The position numbers and the translations under genes are program-made. From assembly GCA_900542305.1 (NCBI GenBank), contig UQMU01000035.1, positions 1-20,771 on the forward strand: DNA of 20,771 nucleotides, written 5' to 3'. The notes below the pieces were generated by a model, which saw only the letters and a program-made list of their open reading frames with translations, was not told where the DNA came from and ran no database searches. Below are positions 13,933 through 20,300 of the stretch, piece by piece. Source of the stretch: an uncultured Collinsella sp. (lineage in GTDB: Bacteria; Actinomycetota; Coriobacteriia; Coriobacteriales; Coriobacteriaceae). Each line of letters begins with the position of its first letter. Positions within the stretch are counted from its first letter, which is position 1.

Positions 13933-14766
13933 CTAGGCCAGAATGCCGGCCGCGGAGAGGGCGATGCCGCCCACGATGGCGATCACGAGAAGCCAACCGG
14001 TGTTGACGTTCTTCTTGATGAGCCAGTACATAAGGCCGGTGAGGCCAAGGGAGATCATCTGGGGCATCATGCCGTCCAGGATGTCCTGGATAACGACGGT
14101 GCCCTCAGCGAACTGCAGCGGGGTGGTGGCGCCGATCAGCGTGGCGATCATGCCGCCCACGGACATAAGACCCACGATGCCGCAGACATACATGAGCTTC
14201 TCCATGAGGTCGCCGCCCTGAAGCTTGCTCAGGTACTCGTGGCCGCCCTGATAGCCCATCTTGGCGGCGAACCAAGTAATCAGCACAGAGGGGACGATGG
14301 AGATGAGCATGGCCAGGATCGGGCCCATGATGGAGCCCTGCTGAGCCAGCTGAACGCCCAGGCCAAAGGCGATAACGCGGATGGTGCCCTGGAAGAAGGA
14401 GTCACCGATGCCGGAAAGCGGACCCATGAGGGAGGTCTTGACCGCGTTGATCGAATCGGGATCGAAGTTCTCGGGATCCTTGGCGTACTCCTCCTCCATG
14501 GAGGCGGTGAGGCCCAGGATAAAGGCGCTCGTCTGCGGGGTGCAGTTGTAGAACGCCATGTGACGGTGGTAAGCCTCTTTCTTAGCAGCGAGCTGCTTGG
14601 GGTCGGACTCGTCCGGATAGAGGCGATCGAGCGTGGGAACCATGCCGTAGAGGAAGCCCATGTTCATCTGACGCTCGTAGTTCCAAGAGGCCTGGATGGC
14701 CCAGGAGCGCCAGAAGAACTGGCTGACCTTCTTGTTCAGGGACACGTCCTTGGTTGCGGTTGCCAT
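13933..14766 (-). CDS. PTS mannose/fructose/sorbose-family IID component
   Basis: A 277-residue membrane subunit that forms the sugar channel together with IIC. The family pattern is clear: SQFFWRSWAIQASWNYERQMNMGFLYGMVP near the N-terminus, MAFYNCTP, and GPLSGIGDSFFQGTIRVIAFGLG in the middle, then hydrophobic segments to the C-terminus. The start at 14766 has AAGGAGGAAC before it; the longer frame to 14883 overlaps IIC. It is 13 nt downstream of IIC. The last two segments (VLITWFAAKMGY and ISLGLTGLMYWLIKK...LVIAIVGGIALSAAGILA) are typical. Sugar specificity cannot be read from this alone; the SIS2 neighbour points to fructosamines. Confidence 0.92.
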   Translation of the reverse strand: MATATKDVSLNKKVSQFFWRSWAIQASWNYERQMNMGFLYGMVPTLDRLYPDESDPKQLAAKKEAYHRHMAFYNCTPQTSAFILGLTASMEEEYAKDPENFDPDSINAVKTSLMGPLSGIGDSFFQGTIRVIAFGLGVQLAQQGSIMGPILAMLISIVPSVLITWFAAKMGYQGGHEYLSKLQGGDLMEKLMYVCGIVGLMSVGGMIATLIGATTPLQFAEGTVVIQDILDGMMPQMISLGLTGLMYWLIKKNVNTGWLLVIAIVGGIALSAAGILA

Positions 14767-14779
14767 AGTGTGTTCCTCC

Positions 14780-15574
14780 TTAGTCTTCGTCGTCTTCGAG
14801 CGGATCGTAGTCGGAATCGACACCGGCGGCTGCATGGGAACCGTTGAACTTGAAGCCCATGAAGACGACAGCCAGGCACACACCGATCAGAGCGACCGCG
14901 ATGACGGACAGGTTGAGGTAAGCGGCGAGCAGGAAACCGATGAACAGGAACGGAGTCATACCCTTCTTGATCATCATGGTGAGCAGCAGGGCCAAGCCGT
15001 AGGCGGTCATGATCTTGGTCGAAACGTTAAGACCAGTGGACAGCCACTCGGGAACCATGTTGACGATGGCCTGAACCAGGTCGGTGCCAACAAAAACGGC
15101 GAGGAAGATCGGCAGGAAGTACATGACGGCGTACAGACCGGAGCCGGCGCAGATGTGCATACGGTAGGCGGTCTTGAACTTTCCGTTATCGATCGCGCTA
15201 TCTGCCACATGGGTGAGGGCGGCGATGATGGAACGGAAGACAATGCCGAGGAGCTGACCCAGGACGGCGACCGGGATGGCGATCGTCATGGCGGTCTCGG
15301 CGGAAGCATCGGTCAGGCATGCGAAGGCAGCGGCCACGATGCCGCCCAGGACCATATCGGGCGGAACGGCAGCGCCGACCTGCACCAGGCCCATGGACAC
15401 GAGCTCGACGGCGGCACCGACGGCAAGGCCGGTGGGCACATCGCCCAGCAGCAGACCGACGAGCGTAGCGCCAACGAGGGGCTGCTCGAAGTTAAGACGA
15501 CCGAGCAGGCGGGAGTCCCACATGCAGAACACGCCGACGAGGCCGACGAGCACCGCACTGATGAACGTATTCAT
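14780..15574 (-). CDS. PTS mannose/fructose/sorbose-family IIC component
   Basis: A 264-residue integral membrane subunit with several hydrophobic helices. The N-terminal pattern (GVFCMWDSRLLGRLNFEQPLVGATLVGLLLGD, then GLAVGAAVELVSMGLVQVGAAVPPD) is characteristic of mannose-family IIC. It ends with an acidic tail, DSDYDPLEDDED, which is unusual for IIC and lies on the soluble side. The start at 15574 has AAGGAGAAGGGT before it. The 36-nt gap after IIAB holds a small CAGGC-AAAA-GCCTG hairpin (15592-15605). It is the second gene of the operon. Confidence 0.92.
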   Translation of the reverse strand: MNTFISAVLVGLVGVFCMWDSRLLGRLNFEQPLVGATLVGLLLGDVPTGLAVGAAVELVSMGLVQVGAAVPPDMVLGGIVAAAFACLTDASAETAMTIAIPVAVLGQLLGIVFRSIIAALTHVADSAIDNGKFKTAYRMHICAGSGLYAVMYFLPIFLAVFVGTDLVQAIVNMVPEWLSTGLNVSTKIMTAYGLALLLTMMIKKGMTPFLFIGFLLAAYLNLSVIAVALIGVCLAVVFMGFKFNGSHAAAGVDSDYDPLEDDED

Positions 15575-15610
15575 ACCCTTCTCCTTTCAGTCAGGCAAAA
15601 GCCTGGTTGA

Positions 15611-16534
15611 TTACAGCTTGGCGTCGATGTCGACGCTCTGATACGTAGGGGTCTGCTGAACATAGAGCTTGATGCCCATGTCGAGCAGCTGGTTGACGTC
15701 GGCCTTCTGGTTGGCATCGAGGAAGACGGAGCTGTCCTTGCCGCCGACCTGATCGGCACCGTCGTGGTTGGCGGTGGCGCCCAGGTTGATGGCGTCGAGC
15801 TTGTAGCCCTGGCAGAACTGCAGCATCTCGGCCGTGTTGCCAAAGACGAACATGACGCGCTCGCCGAGGGTGTTGAGCTTGTCCATCTTGGCGAGGGCAC
15901 GCTCGACGGTGAAGACGTTCAGGCGCACGCCCTGGGGCTTGGCCAGCTTAAGAGCGCCCTTCTTGATGTCATCGTTGGCGGCAGCGTTGTCGACGACGAT
16001 GATGCGCTCGGCCTGAACCTTGGTGGTCCAGGTAAAGACGACCTGGCCGTGCAGCAGACGGTAGTCAAGACGTGCGAGGACGATCTTGGCGGGACCGGAG
16101 CTGTGACGGGACGCCTTGGCCTTCTTGGCGGGAGCCGCGGCGGCCTCGACCGGTGCGTTGGGATTGGTCAGACCGGTGCGGGCCTCGTTGATGAGGGCCG
16201 CGAGCTCGGCGCCCTTGACGGGGGCGGGGCTCATAGCAAGCGTGAGCGCCAACGGGATGTTGAAACCGCTGACAACCGTGAACTTCGTGCCGTTCTTGGA
16301 AAGCTCGACCATGTTGTTGTTGACCGAGCTGCCGAGCATATCGGTCAGCACATAGACGGTGTCGTCCGCGTTGAACGTGGCGATCATAGCCTCAACCTTA
16401 TTGGTGATGGGCTCCTTGTCGTCACGAGCAAGCGACACGACGTGGACGTTCGACACGTCGCCGAGAACCATCTCGAGCGTGTCTTTGGCGCCTGCGGCCA
16501 GGCCGCCATGAGATGCGAGAATGATCTGATTCAT
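15611..16534 (-). CDS. PTS mannose-family IIAB fusion protein
   Basis: A 307-residue cytoplasmic phosphotransferase and first gene of the operon. The IIA domain (1 to about 122) has His9 in LASHGGLAAG, phosphorylated by HPr. A linker of about 25 residues, rich in Ala, Pro and Lys (AAAAPAKKAKASRHSS), leads to the IIB domain (150-307), with His162 in RLDYRLLHGQV, which passes phosphate to the sugar. The fused IIA-IIB layout matches ManX-type enzymes. The ATG at 16534 is preceded by AAAAGGAGGAGG. An ACGT-N5-ACGT site and a TATAAT lie about 30-45 nt upstream. No sigma-54-type LevR activator was seen nearby, unlike many PTS operons of this family. Confidence 0.92.
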   Translation of the reverse strand: MNQIILASHGGLAAGAKDTLEMVLGDVSNVHVVSLARDDKEPITNKVEAMIATFNADDTVYVLTDMLGSSVNNNMVELSKNGTKFTVVSGFNIPLALTLAMSPAPVKGAELAALINEARTGLTNPNAPVEAAAAPAKKAKASRHSSGPAKIVLARLDYRLLHGQVVFTWTTKVQAERIIVVDNAAANDDIKKGALKLAKPQGVRLNVFTVERALAKMDKLNTLGERVMFVFGNTAEMLQFCQGYKLDAINLGATANHDGADQVGGKDSSVFLDANQKADVNQLLDMGIKLYVQQTPTYQSVDIDAKL

Positions 16535-16560
16535 CTTGCCTCCTCCTTTTCGTTATGGTC

Positions 16561-16579
16561 ATTATAACGTCTTATACGT
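16561..16579 (-). promoter_or_regulatory. PTS operon -10 box abutting an ACGT-N5-ACGT operator
   Basis: On the minus strand TATAAT (16566-16561) is a perfect -10 about 27 nt before the IIAB start. Immediately upstream is ACGT-CTTAT-ACGT (16567-16579). No good -35 is recognised, so the promoter may need help. The site matches those of regulator 2 and EamA. Confidence 0.55.
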
Positions 16580-16604
16580 TGCTTATATTGCTAATTAGTA
16601 TAAA

Positions 16605-16639
16605 GACCGTTCGCGGGTGAAAATCGACCGTTGACGGGT
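16605..16639. repeat. Tandem 14-bp motif upstream of the PTS promoter
   Basis: GACCGTTCGCGGGT (16605-16618) and GACCGTTGACGGGT (16626-16639) differ at two bases and are 21 bp apart, two helical turns. They lie upstream of the PTS -10 and could be binding sites for an activator. Confidence 0.5.
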
Positions 16640-16716
16640 TTAACGTACTCGAAACGTTGGGCTGGGTAGGCCGGCGCTAGCTGGATAACCCCAGGTCAGA
16701 CCCTGCGCGCAATCCC

Positions 16717-17799
16717 CTATCGCACGAAGTACCAGGGGCTTTCCTGTACGGTGGGTTCCAGCGCAATGCCGGTGCGTTCTTTAAACAGATCCATGTCCTG
16801 AGATTTTTCGGTCCACCACGCGTTGGGCTTAAAGGTCATGCTCTCAATGACATGACCGACAAACACACTGTTGCGCAGCTTAGAGAAGTCGGTATTCATA
16901 ATCAGGATGGACGCGAGCACCAACACGATGCCCAGGACTTTAATCGCGCCGGCGGGCTCGGCGTAGACACCAATGCCCACCAGTACGGTGACGACCGTCT
17001 CGAAAGACATTACGACGGGAACTTTCGATGTCTCGAGCCCCATGGACAGACCCTGCATATATAAGATGTAAGCAACGGCTGTGGGGATGAGTCCAAAGCC
17101 AAGGAACAGCAGCAGCAGCTGTGGCGACATTGCCGCGGCGACATCCGGCCACGGAGCCGCGATGGCTGCCATAACCGCACCGCCAAAAACAAAGCCCCAA
17201 AACGTGACAGCCAGCGGGTGGACCGTCTTGGTTGCTATTCGGCTAAACACCGCGAGCGACGCACCACAAAGGCCTGCAATCACGCCCGACGTGACGCCCC
17301 AAACCGAAAAATGAAAACCGGAAAGGTCGCCATTGGTCACTGCAAGCACGCAGCCTACGATGTTAAAGACAATGGCAACGAGCTTGTTGGGGGTCACGTC
17401 CTCGCGATAAAGCACGCGGCCGAGCATGACGCCAAACACCGGCGAGGTGTAGAGCAGCACCGAGGCCGTGGACATGCCCACCTCGCCCATGCACTCGTAA
17501 TAGCAGGTGTTAGCGGCGGCCAAACCGACGATGCCAACAAGCGCACAAGGAACAAGCTCTTTAGGGCTTGCCTTGAACAGGGCCAGCGGACCCTGAGCCA
17601 CGGTAGACCCCTCACCCGGACGGCAGCCCATAAACATCAGGACCGGCGCCAAGATAAGCGCTCCGACCAACAAGCGAAAGGCAGCCATGCTCTGGGACGA
17701 AACGCCCATGGCCGAGATGCCGTTTACAAAGATTCCGATGCTGCCCCACATAAGCGCGGCGATCAGCACCAGCACATAGCCCAGATTGCTCTTCTTCAA
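16717..17799 (-). CDS. EamA (DMT)-family transporter
   Basis: A 360-residue integral membrane protein with two EamA repeats and about ten hydrophobic helices (LVLIAALMWGSIGIFVNGISAMGVSSQSMAAFRLLVGALILAP at the N-terminus; VTSGVIAGLCGASLAVFSRIATKTVHPLAVTFWG opens the second repeat). The family exports amino acids and other metabolites. After the last helix there is an extra tail of about 60 residues (SKLRNSVFVGHVIESMTFKPNAWWTEKSQ, ending ESPWYFVR), not part of the usual fold. The start appears to be TTG at 17799, because GAGGAGG lies 5 nt before it. It lies upstream of the PTS operon and shares the ACGT-type site. A role in exporting the amine released by deglycases is inferred. Confidence 0.85.
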   Translation of the reverse strand: MKKSNLGYVLVLIAALMWGSIGIFVNGISAMGVSSQSMAAFRLLVGALILAPVLMFMGCRPGEGSTVAQGPLALFKASPKELVPCALVGIVGLAAANTCYYECMGEVGMSTASVLLYTSPVFGVMLGRVLYREDVTPNKLVAIVFNIVGCVLAVTNGDLSGFHFSVWGVTSGVIAGLCGASLAVFSRIATKTVHPLAVTFWGFVFGGAVMAAIAAPWPDVAAAMSPQLLLLFLGFGLIPTAVAYILYMQGLSMGLETSKVPVVMSFETVVTVLVGIGVYAEPAGAIKVLGIVLVLASILIMNTDFSKLRNSVFVGHVIESMTFKPNAWWTEKSQDMDLFKERTGIALEPTVQESPWYFVR

Positions 17800-17838
17800 C
17801 GCAGCCTCCTCGGTATTGTTTCCAATATGTTTCGTACT

Positions 17839-17851
17839 ACGTTATAGTCGT
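17839..17851. promoter_or_regulatory. Candidate operator upstream of EamA (ACGT-N5-TCGT)
   Basis: ACGT-TATAG-TCGT lies 40 nt before the EamA start. On the minus strand it covers a -10-like TATAAC, and TTGAAA lies 15 nt further upstream. It differs from the regulator 2 site at two of 13 positions. Confidence 0.45.
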
Positions 17852-17929
17852 TATATACATTTTTCAAGACACAAATCGGCGAGCGGATAAGTGATCCGTT
17901 TTCCTCCGCCCCCAGCGGATTACTGGGCG

Positions 17930-17994
17930 GTTGCGGTGAAATAGTTCCTAAATAGAGGCTTCAAGCCCCCAAGCAGGAACTATTCCACCGCAAC
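17930..17994. repeat. 20-bp hairpin element downstream of SIS3
   Basis: GTTGCGGTGAAATAGTTCCT (17930-17949) and AGGAACTATTCCACCGCAAC (17975-17994) pair with one mismatch around a 25-nt loop. It ends 36 nt from the SIS3 stop. It lacks a T-tract, so it is more likely a repeat element or 3'-end stabiliser than a classical terminator. Confidence 0.65.
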
Positions 17995-18030
17995 TTATGA
18001 GGACATCGAGCTGTTAGGCCGCTCTATCCC

Positions 18031-19023
18031 CTAGTAGTCCAGCTTCCACATGTAGCGGCGCGTCATGTAGTCCTTGTGGGTGACGGCAGAGAGTGCACGC
18101 ATGTACACGTTGTTGAGGATCGGCGCGAAAATCAGGTGGTTGAAGTACTCGCTCACGCTGTCCTTGATGTCGTTGAGGCCGAGCTCCTTGGCATCGAGCT
18201 GGTAGACGCGCTCGCCGCCGTACTGGTTGACGAAGCGAATGCCGCGCTCGTCGTTGCAGCGGCTGCGGCCGACGCTGATGAGCTGGAACAGCGAGGTACG
18301 CTTGTCCAGGATCTCGAAGGGACCGTGGAAGAAGTCGCAGGTGTTGATGGTGCAGGAATCGATCTGCAGCATCTCCTGCACGTTGCAGATGCTAAAGACG
18401 TAAGCGGCACCAAAGAGCGGGCCCTGGGCCATCACGTTGATGCAGGGCTTGTCGGCGTTCTGCTCGGCCCACTTGGCGGCCAGCGGACGGGTGTACTCAA
18501 CGGCCTTGCGATAGATGGGGTCGACTAGGTCGAAGGCGGCCATAGCGGTCTCGTACTCGGCATAGCCCTCGGTCTGCTGCGTGAGCTCCATGGCGATCAT
18601 GGTCACGACGGCGGAGTTGGTGCGGCCCATGCAGGACTCGTCGACGGCCAGGCTGTCGTACTGGACCTTGTAATCACAGACTTCGGTGAGGGCGGACTCG
18701 TCAACATAGATGGCGATGGTGCTGGCGCCGTGGTCCTTGGCGACCTGGGCGGCGACGATAGTCTCCTTGGTGCCGCGCATGGACACGACCACGGCCAGGG
18801 TGTTCTCGTTGACGTAGGCCGGGGTGGCGTGCACGAACTCGTTGCTGGTGTAGCTGGAGCTCACGACCTGCGTGGCCTCGTGCTCCATAAAGTACTGGGC
18901 AGGATAGTTGCCGCCGTTGGATCCGCCAGCGCCAATCCACACGACGCGCTTGATGCCGCCCTTGTCTGCCTTGTCAGCCAAAACCTGGGAGACGACATCC
19001 TTAACCTGTTCCTGAGTAGTCAT
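18031..19023 (-). CDS. SIS-domain sugar-phosphate deglycase-like protein 3 (divergent FrlB/FraB family)
   Basis: A 330-residue double-SIS protein. It keeps WIGAGGSNGG (29-38), Glu217 in QEMLQ and His233 in FFHGPFE, 16 residues apart, and the C-terminal RRYMWKLDY. Two differences from SIS1 and SIS2 stand out. The GE before the aromatic pair is CD (NTCDFFHGPFE), and the phosphate loop is SMRGTKET (81-88) without the usual SxxGNT. The EMQW of the others is EMLQ. This suggests a different substrate or reaction. The ATG at 19023 has AAAGG 10 nt upstream. It diverges from the third regulator gene, with three copies of a CATACAA motif between them. No transporter is adjacent. Confidence 0.78.
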   Translation of the reverse strand: MTTQEQVKDVVSQVLADKADKGGIKRVVWIGAGGSNGGNYPAQYFMEHEATQVVSSSYTSNEFVHATPAYVNENTLAVVVSMRGTKETIVAAQVAKDHGASTIAIYVDESALTEVCDYKVQYDSLAVDESCMGRTNSAVVTMIAMELTQQTEGYAEYETAMAAFDLVDPIYRKAVEYTRPLAAKWAEQNADKPCINVMAQGPLFGAAYVFSICNVQEMLQIDSCTINTCDFFHGPFEILDKRTSLFQLISVGRSRCNDERGIRFVNQYGGERVYQLDAKELGLNDIKDSVSEYFNHLIFAPILNNVYMRALSAVTHKDYMTRRYMWKLDY

Positions 19024-19060
19024 CGTGCATCAGCCTTTCTTCTCGTTTGATGCTCTCGAT

Positions 19061-19216
19061 GGCATACAAGTTACATACATGTTTTGGTTATGTCGACTAG
19101 TTGTATGCTATATTTGTCTTAGAAATTTTGCTGGTAAGGTTTTCGATTGTTCGTTACCAGCAGTTTTGTTCTTGTATTGAATATATGCTTGCTTAGTTAG
19201 ACATACAAGTTAGATA
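19061..19216. promoter_or_regulatory. Divergent SIS3/gntR3 control region with three CATACAA motifs
   Basis: GGCATACAAGTTACATAC (19061-19078) and GACATACAAGTTAGATA (19200-19216) are near-identical direct copies, one in each gene's leader. An inverted, partial copy (GCATACAACTAG on the minus strand) lies at 19097-19108. Between them is a perfect inverted repeat GCTGGTAA/TTACCAGC (19130-19137 and 19154-19161). These are plausible sites for regulator 3. The promoters are AT-rich and no hexamers are certain. Confidence 0.6.
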
Positions 19217-19228
19217 TAGGTTGGCAAT

Positions 19229-19951
19229 ATGAGCGTCTCATCTAAAAAGAAACTAAGCCAATACGAGCGCTTGGCGGGCATGCTGCGCGACCGCATCGCC
19301 GCCGGCACCTACGCGCGCGGAGACAAGCTGCCGTCCGAGATGGAACTCATGGACGAATCGGGGCTGTCGCGCAGCACCGTGCGCCATGCCCTTAAGGTGC
19401 TCGTTGATGAGGGCCTGGTTCGCACCGAGCGCGGACGTGGTGCCTTTGTGGCCGACACGCCCGCGCTCCATGAGAACAACCTGGTGTTTTCGAGCTATAC
19501 CAAGCAGGTCGAAGGCCAGGGCATGAAGCCCACCACGCGCACCGTGGACTCGGGCTTTACCAAGGCGGGCGGCAGCATAGCTAAGTTCTTTGATGCCGCC
19601 GTGGGCAGCAAGCTCGTCAAACTTGTCCGTCTGCGTTATCTGGACGATGCGCCGCTGTGCCTGGAGACCACCTATCTACCACCGAGCTTTGAGGCACTCA
19701 TCGATCGCGATATCAACGGTTCGCTCTACGCCACGCTGCGACAGGAGTTCCATCGCGCACCGGCACAGGGGCATAAGACCTTTGAGGTGTGCTACGCCTC
19801 GCAAAACGAGGCGTTTTTGCTCAACGTTGAGCGCGGGCAGGCGCTGATCCTAATCACCGACTACGTCTACGACACCGACGGCCGCCCGCTCCACGTCTCC
19901 AAGCGCATCCAGCGCACCGACCGCGCAAAATACACCGAGCCCATCGGCTAG
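19229..19951 (+). CDS. HutC/GntR-family transcriptional regulator 3
   Basis: A 240-residue regulator with a GntR winged helix (about 9-78; LPSEMELMDESGLSRSTVRHALKVLVDEGLV, then RGRGAFVADTP) and a UTRA domain (about 90-235; the middle has SKLVKLVRLRYLDDAPLCLETTYLPP and the end has GRPLHVSKRIQR). It is less like regulators 1 and 2 than they are like each other. Transcribed divergently from SIS3, it is the natural candidate to control SIS3 and itself through the CATACAA sites. The ribosome site before 19229 is weak (an AGG in ATAGGTTGGC), which may keep expression low. An IS110-family element begins not far downstream of its stop. Confidence 0.85.
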   Translation: MSVSSKKKLSQYERLAGMLRDRIAAGTYARGDKLPSEMELMDESGLSRSTVRHALKVLVDEGLVRTERGRGAFVADTPALHENNLVFSSYTKQVEGQGMKPTTRTVDSGFTKAGGSIAKFFDAAVGSKLVKLVRLRYLDDAPLCLETTYLPPSFEALIDRDINGSLYATLRQEFHRAPAQGHKTFEVCYASQNEAFLLNVERGQALILITDYVYDTDGRPLHVSKRIQRTDRAKYTEPIG

Positions 19952-20300
19952 CGCACCAAACGAGGCAAACTGTACCTAATGAACGTTTTACCTGCACTGA
20001 TAATTGTCCTTGGGGGAAGCGGGCACTGCGGGGGCGCGTCAACAGCGCGCGATTTCCGCGTCGCAGCGCTACCCTGATGCTGAACGCCGGGACGATGACC
20101 CACTGACCTGCTGACGCCTCTTCGGCCGTCCTCAAATCCGACCTGTCTCGCCCCGGCTTCCGCGACCCGGAGTCCTGCCATGACCTAATAGGAGCATGAG
20201 CGCGGACAATCGGACAAGCCAATTGGATTGTAGCGCTCCCGTCAGTGCAATGTCTGGGAGACCCGGGCGCGGAGCAGGCGGCAGACCGAGGGGAGCGAAA
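19952..20300 (+). ncRNA. Noncoding left region of the IS110 element, candidate bridge RNA
   Basis: There is no gene in these 349 bases. In IS110-group elements the noncoding stretch before the transposase encodes the bridge RNA that pairs with donor and target DNA. A clear two-part hairpin is seen here: GAGCGC (20198-20203) with GCGCTC (20233-20238) and ACAATC (20206-20211) with GATTGT (20226-20231), enclosing a 14-nt loop. A second, smaller hairpin (GACGCC, TCTTC, GGCCGTC) lies near 20112-20130. The left boundary of the element and the RNA ends cannot be fixed from one copy. Confidence 0.4.

Larger units (their letters stand above)
17800..18030. other. Noncoding region between SIS3 and EamA
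   Basis: Holds the EamA promoter region, with its operator-like site at 17839-17851, a small CGGAT-AAGTG-ATCCG hairpin followed by TTTT (17883-17901, plus orientation), and the long hairpin at 17930-17994. No coding potential is recognised. Confidence 0.55.

Noticed and set aside
12792..14006. Long plus-strand ORF opposite SIS2 and IID, and a similar one at 14696-15610
   Set aside because: Mirror ORFs of high-GC genes with clear family motifs on the minus strand; their sequences are Gly/His/Asp-rich and low in complexity.
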